64,000 bases of DNA from RYN-230 sp963711705 (GTDB taxonomy: Bacteria > Actinomycetota > Actinomycetes > Streptosporangiales > Streptosporangiaceae). The stretch is taken from the NCBI GenBank assembly GCA_963711705.1, contig CAVQFM010000017.1, positions 62,001 to 126,000 on the forward strand, read 5' to 3'. The notes under the pieces are model-generated. The model was given only the letters and a program-made list of their open reading frames with translations, was not told where the DNA came from and ran no database searches. The translations under genes and the position numbers were made by a program. Every line of letters starts with the position of its first letter. Within the stretch, counting starts at the first letter, position 1. Below, in pieces: positions 58,947 to 64,000 of this stretch.

Positions 58947-59687
58947 GTGGGCAGATTCTCCTGGCGCCGGACCGATCCGCACACGCTGGCCGGCGCGTAC
59001 GCGCTGGACGCCCTGGGCGGCGCCGACCAGGCCCGGTTCGAGCGGCACCTCAGCGGCTGCCCGGCGTGCAGCCAGGAGGCACGCGGGCTGCGTGAGGCCA
59101 CCGCGCTGCTGGCCGAAACCGCGGTGACCCGGCCCCCGGACGGGCTGCGGGACCGGGTGCTGGCCGCCGCGGCCCGGACCCGGCAGGGCCAGCCCGCCAC
59201 CAGCCCGGCGCGGCCGGCCTGGCCCGGCCGCCGGTGGGGGATGGCCATCGCCTGCGGCGTGCTGGCCATCGCGCTGGCCTTCGGCGGCATCGCCTACAGC
59301 GCACAGCATCAGCTGCACCAGATGCAGGCGCGCAGCCACGCGATCGCCGCCGTGCTCAACGCCCCGGACGCGACGATGATGACGGTGCGCGCGCCCTCGG
59401 GCCGCGGCCGGGCCACCATCGTCATGTCGCACCAGGCCCGCTCGCTCGTGTTCACCTCGGCGCGGCTGCCCGTCCTGCCCGCCGCGCACCGCTACGAGCT
59501 GTGGCTGATGGGCACGTCCGGGCCGCGGCCAGCGGGCATGCTGCCCGCTGGCCGCGACGGGATGACGCCGCCGATGATCGTCACCGGGCTGCGGGACGGC
59601 GACCAGGTCGCGGTGACCGTCGAGCCGGCCGACGGGTCCCGCCAGCCCACCACGCCGATGGTCTTGACGGCCACCCTGCCATCCTGA
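58947..59687 (+). CDS. rskA: anti-sigma-K factor RskA
   Basis: A 246-residue membrane protein: N-terminal zinc-binding anti-sigma domain with H-x3-C-x2-C (RHLSGCPACSQEARGL, about 32-45), one helix (GMAIACGVLAIALAFGGIAY, about 98-117), and an outside RskA domain (FTSARLPVLPAAHRYELWLMG, MIVTGLRDGDQVAVTVEP). It should hold SigK at the membrane until cleaved by regulated proteolysis. GTG start two bases after the sigK stop. Confidence 0.92.
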   Translation: MGRFSWRRTDPHTLAGAYALDALGGADQARFERHLSGCPACSQEARGLREATALLAETAVTRPPDGLRDRVLAAAARTRQGQPATSPARPAWPGRRWGMAIACGVLAIALAFGGIAYSAQHQLHQMQARSHAIAAVLNAPDATMMTVRAPSGRGRATIVMSHQARSLVFTSARLPVLPAAHRYELWLMGTSGPRPAGMLPAGRDGMTPPMIVTGLRDGDQVAVTVEPADGSRQPTTPMVLTATLPS

Positions 59688-59769
59688 GCGCGGCGGGCGC
59701 ACCGCGCAGCGGGCCGGCCGGTAGCCGCCCGTTTCCGCTCCCGTCAGCGGCAGGCTAACGTGGGGACCC

Positions 59770-60510
59770 GTGAAAGCATCTCCCGAGGCGCAGCAGCGGC
59801 TGCTTGAGTTGGCGGATCTCGATGCCGAGCTGAACCGGCTGGATCACCGCCGGCGGAGCCTGCCCGAGGCCGCCGAAGCCGAGCGGATCGAGGCCAGGGA
59901 CCGCGAGCTGCGCGATGAGATCGCCGGCCTGGAGGCCCAGGAAACCGATCTCGCCCGGGAGCAGGGCAAGGCCGAGGCCGATGTGGAACAGGTCCGGTCC
60001 CGGGTCGGCCGGGACCAGGGACGGCTGGACGCCGGGCAGGTCTCCTCCGCCCGCGAGCTGGAGAACCTGCAGTCGGAGATCGTCTCGCTCGGCCGCCGGC
60101 AGTCCGACCTCGAAGAGATCGTGCTGGACGTGATGGAACGCCGGGAGACCGCGCAGAACCGGCGCGACGCGCTGGCCGCCGAGCGGACCGCGCTGGCCGA
60201 CCAGCTGGGCGAGGTCACCGCGCGCCGGGACGCGGCACTGGCGGAGATCGCCGAGGAAGCCGGGAAGGCGCAGGACCGCCGGGCGGCCGTGGCCGCCGAG
60301 GAACCGGCCGACCTGATGGCGCTGTATGAGAAGATGCGCGCCCAGCACGGGGTGGGAGCGGCGGCGCTGCGCGGCGGCCGCTGCCAGGGCTGCCACCTCT
60401 CGCTGAACACCGTGGACCTGAACCGCATCCGGGCCGCCGATCCCGACGAAGTGCTGCGCTGCGAGGAATGCCGCCGGATCCTGGTCCGCACCCCCGAGTC
60501 CGGGCTGTGA
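59770..60510 (+). CDS. coiled-coil protein with C4-type zinc ribbon (Rv2229c-like)
   Basis: A 246-residue protein: residues 1-185 form a long charged coiled coil (QRLLELADLDAELNRLDHRR, ELENLQSEIVSLGRRQSDLEEI), and the end has C-x2-C...C-x2-C (GGRCQGCHLSLNTVDLNRI...LRCEECRRILVR). It matches the protein encoded before the RNase H/phosphatase in mycobacteria. The exact role is not established. TAACGT lies eight bases before the GTG. RNase H starts nine bases after its stop. Confidence 0.9.
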   Translation: MKASPEAQQRLLELADLDAELNRLDHRRRSLPEAAEAERIEARDRELRDEIAGLEAQETDLAREQGKAEADVEQVRSRVGRDQGRLDAGQVSSARELENLQSEIVSLGRRQSDLEEIVLDVMERRETAQNRRDALAAERTALADQLGEVTARRDAALAEIAEEAGKAQDRRAAVAAEEPADLMALYEKMRAQHGVGAAALRGGRCQGCHLSLNTVDLNRIRAADPDEVLRCEECRRILVRTPESGL

Positions 60511-60519
60511 CGGCGCCCG

Positions 60520-61764
60520 GTGCCTGACAACGGGACCACGCCGGCCCGGCTGATCATCGAGGCGGACGGCGGCTCACGCGGCAATCCCGGGCCGGCCGGC
60601 TACGGCGCCGTGGTACGCGACGCGCTGACCGGGGTCGTGCTCGCCGAGCTGTGCGACAGCCTGGGCACGGCCACCAACAACGTGGCCGAGTACTCGGGGC
60701 TGGTCGCGGGGCTGAAGAAGGCGGCCGAGGTGGCCCCTGGCGCCGACGTCGAAGTGCGGATGGACTCCAAGCTCGTGGTCGAGCAGATGACCGGGCGCTG
60801 GCAGATCAAGCACCCGGCGCTCAGGCCGCTGGCCGCGCAGGCCCGCGACCTGTCCCGCGGCCTGGGCCGGATTACCTATCAGTGGGTGCCGCGGGCCAGG
60901 AACACGCATGCCGACCGGCTGGCCAACAAGGCCATGGACAGCGCCGCCGGGAAAGATGGCCGGGACGCGGGGCATGGCGGGGGAACAGGCCGTTCGGCGG
61001 ATAAGGGGGTTTCCGGCCCTGGAGAGCAGGGCCCGCGCCCTGCGCCGCGGCCGGGCCCGGGCTGGACCGCGGCGCACAGCCACCCGGTGACCACCGTGCT
61101 GCTGCGGCACGGGGAGACCCCGCTGTCCGGCGAGCGGCGGTTCGCCGGCCGCGGCGACATCCCGCTCACCGAAACCGGGCAGCGCCAGGCCCGGGCGGCG
61201 GCGGAGCGGCTCGCGGAACGCGGTGGCATCCAGCTGATCGTGACCTCCCCGCTGGGGCGGGCGCGGCTCACCGCGGAGGCGGTGGCCGCGGCCACTGGGG
61301 CGCCGCTGCGGGTGGACGACGGCTGGATGGAGACGGACTTCGGCGAGTGGGAGGGGCTGAGCTACGCCGAGGCCATGCAGGCCTGGCCGGACGAGCTGGC
61401 CGCCTGGTCGAAGGACACCAGCGTGGCGCCGCCCGGCGGGGAGAGCTTCGCGGCGACCACCCGGCGGGTGCTGCCCGCGCTGGACCGGGTGCTGGACCGC
61501 GAGCCCGGCACGGTCGTGGTGGTCAGCCACGTGTCCCCGATCAAGATCGTGCTCCGGCACGCGCTGCTTGCCCCGCCGCCGGCGCTGCGCCGGATGCAGC
61601 TGGACGTGGCGTGCCTGTCCGAGGTCAACTGGTATCCCGACGGCCCCGCGGTGGTCCGCTCGCTGAATGACACTGCGCATCTTCAGCAGCGTTGGGCGGC
61701 GCTGAGCATTTATGCTGATGAACAAGGCGGGCGAGCCGGCCGGGCGGCCGCGCCGAGTCCGTGA
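60520..61764 (+). CDS. rnhC: bifunctional RNase H/acid phosphatase
   Basis: A 414-residue fusion. Residues 1-150 are RNase HI with catalytic acids in IIEADGGSRGNPGPAGYGAVV (Asp), NVAEYSGLVAGL (Glu), RMDSKLVVEQMTG (Asp) and RNTHADRLANKAMD. A Gly/Pro linker leads to a phosphoglycerate-mutase-like phosphatase with catalytic LLRHGETPLSGERRFAGRGDIPLTETG (RHGE) and VVVSHVSPIKIV. In M. tuberculosis Rv2228c cleaves RNA in RNA-DNA hybrids and has alpha-ribazole phosphatase activity. The last 13 codons overlap the 5' end of rnpB. Confidence 0.93.
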   Translation: MPDNGTTPARLIIEADGGSRGNPGPAGYGAVVRDALTGVVLAELCDSLGTATNNVAEYSGLVAGLKKAAEVAPGADVEVRMDSKLVVEQMTGRWQIKHPALRPLAAQARDLSRGLGRITYQWVPRARNTHADRLANKAMDSAAGKDGRDAGHGGGTGRSADKGVSGPGEQGPRPAPRPGPGWTAAHSHPVTTVLLRHGETPLSGERRFAGRGDIPLTETGQRQARAAAERLAERGGIQLIVTSPLGRARLTAEAVAAATGAPLRVDDGWMETDFGEWEGLSYAEAMQAWPDELAAWSKDTSVAPPGGESFAATTRRVLPALDRVLDREPGTVVVVSHVSPIKIVLRHALLAPPPALRRMQLDVACLSEVNWYPDGPAVVRSLNDTAHLQQRWAALSIYADEQGGRAGRAAAPSP

Positions 61765-62150
61765 GCGATCACGGCCCCGGTGAGGAAGGTCCGGGCTCCG
61801 CAGGGCAGGGTGGTCGGTAACGCCGACCCGGGGTGACCCGCGGGACAGTGCCACAGAAAGCAAACCGCCCAGGGCTGGTCCCTGGGTAAGGGTGAAACGG
61901 TGGTGTAAGAGACCACCAGCGCTCAGGGTGACCTGAGTGGCTTGGTAAACCCCACCCGGAGCAAGGTCAGAAGGGATCCCTCGCGGATTTGGTTCGGCGG
62001 GGGAGACTGCGCGAGCGATTGAGGGCGGCCCGCCCGAGCTCGCGGGTAGACCGCAGGAGGCTGTCAGCAATGGCAGTCCCAGATGGATGGCCGTCGGCCC
62101 GCTTCGGCGGGTGCACAGAACCCGGCCTACAGGCCGGCTCGCCCGCCGCC
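61727..62150 (+). ncRNA. rnpB: RNase P RNA (type A)
   Basis: The catalytic RNA that trims the 5' ends of tRNA precursors. Conserved stretches are visible: gaggaaggtccgggctcc (P4 5' side, 61782-61799), acagaaagcaaaccgcc (about 61851-61867), ggtaagggtgaaacggtgg (61887 onward), the L15 ggtaaaccccacc (about 61944) and agaacccggcctacagg near the 3' end (62117-62133). The P1 stem pairs 61727-61742 with 62132-62147 perfectly. A TATGCT -10 at 61711-61716 lies inside rnhC. The two genes overlap by 38 bases. Ends are estimated from P1. Confidence 0.93.
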
Positions 62151-62178
62151 CATGGCTCTGACCTGCGCTTTGGCAGCG

Positions 62179-63394
62179 TCATGAAGCGGTGGGGGCACTT
62201 TGGGGGCACATCCGCGCCGAGCGGAACGCGTTGTCGAGCGCGTCGCGGGCGCGTCCGCTGGCCTCTGGGACCAGGTGCCCGTAGAGGTCAACGGTGGTCG
62301 TGATCGACTTGTGGCCAAGCCAGCGGGACACCTCGGAGATAGGGACTCCTTCAGCAAGCGCCGTGCTGGCGAACGTGTGTCTCAGATCATGAAAGGTGGT
62401 GTCTTCAGGGAGCCCAGTGGCGGCAATCGCGGGCTTCCAAATCTCGCGGTTGTAGTAGTCACGGCGTAGGAGCGTCCCTCTCGGGGTGCGGCACAGCACG
62501 GCGTTCTTGCCGAGTTCCAGCCTGGCCACGTGGTCGGTGACCCCATCCAGGAGGAATCGCGGCATGGGCACGTCGCGCAGCGACGCGGAGGTTTTCGGCG
62601 GTGCCAGGACCGGGCAGCGGTCAACGATTACGACCTGCTGATCGATGGTGATCATTCCGGTGGTGGGGTCGATGCGGTCCAGGGCGAGACCGAATGCCTC
62701 GCCCTGGCGGAGCCCAGCACCCGCACCCAGCAAGACGAGCAGCGCGTACCGCTGCGGCATGGCATCGGCCAGCGCGAGGACTTGAGCCGGAGTGAGCAAC
62801 CGGACGATGGTCTTGCTGATTTCCGGTAGCCGGATGTCGATGCAGGGTGTCTTGCGGATGTAATCGTCGCGGACAGCGCCGCGCATGATGCTGGCGAAAA
62901 TGACGTAGATAGTCTCAATGGTGCTTGGCGCGAGTCCCTTAACAGACTGGAGGTCTTTGATCCACTGCTGCACCATGGTGGGCCTGATAGCGGCCAGCCC
63001 GTAACTCGCCAAACACGGGCATTATGTGGTTTCTAAGATGCAGTTCGTAGGTGTCAACCGTTCCGGTCTTGTGCAGCCGTGATTTCATCCAGGTGGACGC
63101 GTAGTTCTGGAATGGTGTGCGGCCTATCCGGGGATCGATCCACTCGCCGCGGGCTTCGTCAGCATGCCGCTGGGCATCGAATGCTTCAGCACACGCCTCC
63201 GGGTCACGCCCGCTCTTCTTGGAGAAGCTGCGTTTGAGCTGCTCACCGCTCTCGCTGCGCCATCGGACCAGCCAGCGGTCTCCTCGCAGATGCTCCGAGG
63301 TCGGGTACAACTTGGTGCTGCCCCGGCTGTGCTCCTTGCACGGAAGCTCGCCCGGCCCTGGTTTGCTCTTGTGCCAGCGGTCAGAAACGCTCAT
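62179..63394 (-). CDS. int: tyrosine site-specific integrase, apparent frameshift
   Basis: From ATG 63394 the first frame encodes an AP2-like arm-binding region (GDRWLVRWRSESGEQLKRSFSKK) and the SAM-like core-binding start (YELHLRNHIMPVFGEL). Near 62998-63008 the frame changes and continues as GLAAIRPTMVQQWIKDL to the catalytic domain, whose residues are all present: Arg in AGLRQGEAFGL, H-x2-R in FHDLRHTFAS, His in SRWLGHKSITTT, nucleophile Tyr in VDLYGHLVP. Joined, it would be about 400 residues, the AICE size. The start overlaps the stop of the xis-like gene. Confidence 0.8.
62190..62209. repeat. paired TGGGGGCAC direct repeat near the integrase end
   Basis: TGGGGGCAC occurs at 62190-62198 and 62201-62209, 11 bases apart, within the last codons of int and 40-60 bases from the rnpB end. 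It may be an integrase-binding site near attL or attR. Confidence 0.35.
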
Positions 63395-63579
63395 GCCGCA
63401 CCTTGCTGTCGGCGGAACCAGGCTTTAACGTCCTCTGGGTCATAGCGAAGATGGCGGCCTACACGGCCAGCCTTCGGGCCGATGCCGAGATAACGCCACT
63501 GGTAAAGCGTGGCTTTGGGAATCTGTAGATAGGCCGCCGTTTCCTCGGCGGTCCACAGCCGGTCTTGGACAGGTTTCAT
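63391..63579 (-). CDS. xis: excisionase-like helix-turn-helix protein
   Basis: A 62-residue MerR/AlpA-type DNA-binding protein: LWTAEETAAYLQIPKATLYQWRYLGIGPKAGRVGRHLRYDPEDVKAWFRRQ is the standard excisionase domain. It lies directly upstream of int with a four-base overlap. ATG 63579 is chosen; the frame extends a few codons further to 63606. Confidence 0.85.
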   Translation of the reverse strand: MKPVQDRLWTAEETAAYLQIPKATLYQWRYLGIGPKAGRVGRHLRYDPEDVKAWFRRQQGAA

Positions 63580-63615
63580 AACAACGTCACTCCTCCATTC
63601 GATCACATCGGTCTG

Positions 63616-64000
63616 TCAGGCGGCTCCTACGAGCTGTTCCTTGTTGCGGGCGCGAGCTGCCGAGGCGAGGGCCAGCTCGGCTTCGCCGCTGCCGATGTAG
63701 CCGGTGCCGTCGTAGGTCCAGCTCTTGAGGACCAGGACCACGGTGTCGTCCAGCGGCCGCCCCCAGGGGTCACGTTCACCATCGGGGCAGCGTTGGCGTT
63801 TGCGGTGCTCGGCGCGGGCGCGGCGCAGGTGGCCGAAGGTCGTGGAGTAACGCCGGGACTTGGTCAGGAAGTGACCGCCCCAGCCGAGCGCGTGGGCAGC
63901 CTCCTGCAGCCGGGGGTTGCCGGTGGCACGTGCGGGCGCCCAGCCGCCAGGCGGCAGCGATCATCTGCTTGTAGTGGCGAGAGCAGCGCAGGCTGTCGAT
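63616..64000 (-). CDS. repSA: RepSA-type replication initiator, 3' part only, apparent frameshift
   Basis: The visible C-terminal part reads ATGNPRLQEAAHALGWGGHF, LTKSRRYSTTFGHLRRARAE and a conserved end (SWTYDGTGYIGSGEAELALA). LGWGGHFLTKSRRYS is the signature of RepSA initiators from pSAM2-type elements. Near 63934-63942 the upstream coding signal (SRHYKQMIAAAWRLGA) is in another frame; removing one base joins them. The rest lies beyond the window. Confidence 0.8.

Larger units (their letters stand above)
62151..64000 (-). mobile_element. end of an actinomycete integrative element (int-xis-repSA), cut by the window edge
   Basis: Integrase, excisionase-like and RepSA-type initiator genes follow one another on the - strand, the pSAM2-type order of AICEs. 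The integrase stop lies about 29 bases beyond the 3' end of rnpB, and no tRNA gene is in between, so the 3' end of rnpB may be the attachment site. G/C content is lower than in the core genes. The integrase and initiator genes each carry an apparent frameshift, so the element may be decayed or the sequence faulty. Confidence 0.75.

Noticed and set aside
1..64000. CRISPR arrays and tRNA genes
   Set aside because: No regularly spaced repeats of CRISPR size and no T-loop GGTTCGAATCC-type sequence with a matching acceptor stem were seen; the tandem repeats found are short and inside linkers.

Overview
The window comes from a very GC-rich actinobacterium. Coding regions have G/C in nearly every third position, GTG starts are common, and many neighbouring genes overlap by 4 bases. 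The gene content is actinobacterial: an LmeA-like protein, an FHA-ABC exporter like M. tuberculosis Rv1747 beside a Ser/Thr kinase, SigK/RskA, the Rv2229c/Rv2228c pair (zinc-ribbon protein and RNase H/phosphatase), and the end of an actinomycete integrative element with a RepSA-type initiator. A soil order such as Streptosporangiales or a relative is likely, but I cannot place it further.

Layout. 0.2-8.7 kb: mixed housekeeping genes (lipoprotein, NRDE protein, acetyltransferase, DrrAB-type ABC exporter, DUF2461, DinB-like protein, flavin reductase, NmrA-like reductase, Mug glycosylase). 8.7-10.7 kb: HxlR regulator divergent from an MFS exporter. 10.7-15.8 kb: a potassium-type module, a KdpD-like kinase, a KdpE-like regulator and a KimA-type K+ importer fused to an OB-fold domain. 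15.8-24.3 kb: envelope genes (LmeA-like protein, Ser/Thr kinase with beta-propeller, FHA-ABC exporter, flippase-like protein with pseudokinase). 24.3-29.0 kb: an FtsX-type ABC operon with two ATPases. 29.0-34.4 kb: a decayed, partly lower-GC stretch holding a secreted seven-repeat propeller, a GH26-type hydrolase, and relics of at least four genes including a G1 (eqolisin) peptidase. 34.5-42.7 kb: lactonase-like hydrolase, secreted lysyl oxidase, a second Ser/Thr kinase-propeller gene, alpha/beta hydrolase, DUF2000/AraC pair, VOC protein. 42.8-46.3 kb: a coupled GT2-GtrA-GT39 glycosylation operon. 46.4-54.5 kb: a PhoP/PhoR-like two-component system, MarR plus zinc-ribbon protein, a ferric-reductase/NuoF-like/ferredoxin operon, and an ApbE flavin-transferase operon. 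54.6-59.7 kb: CYTH protein, hydrolase-like protein, membrane-anchored molybdopterin oxidoreductase divergent from sigK-rskA. 59.8-62.2 kb: zinc-ribbon protein, rnhC, rnpB. 62.2 kb to the end: int, xis-like and repSA of an integrative element lying against the 3' end of rnpB.

Two regulatory circuits can be read from the DNA. Tandem 11-bp-phased TCAGAG-type repeats lie upstream of the PhoP-like regulator, the ferric-reductase operon and the ApbE operon, which suggests that one two-component system controls an electron-transfer and flavinylation pathway. The divergent sigK and molybdopterin-oxidoreductase genes both carry CAATCC-N16/17-CGAATA promoters, close to the SigK consensus I recall from mycobacteria, each followed after 6 bases by a GTG start. 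Many other genes have a TANNNT box 6-8 bases before the start codon, so leaderless transcription looks widespread. Several otherwise intact genes are each broken by an apparent single-base frameshift, so assembly quality should be checked before calling them pseudogenes.
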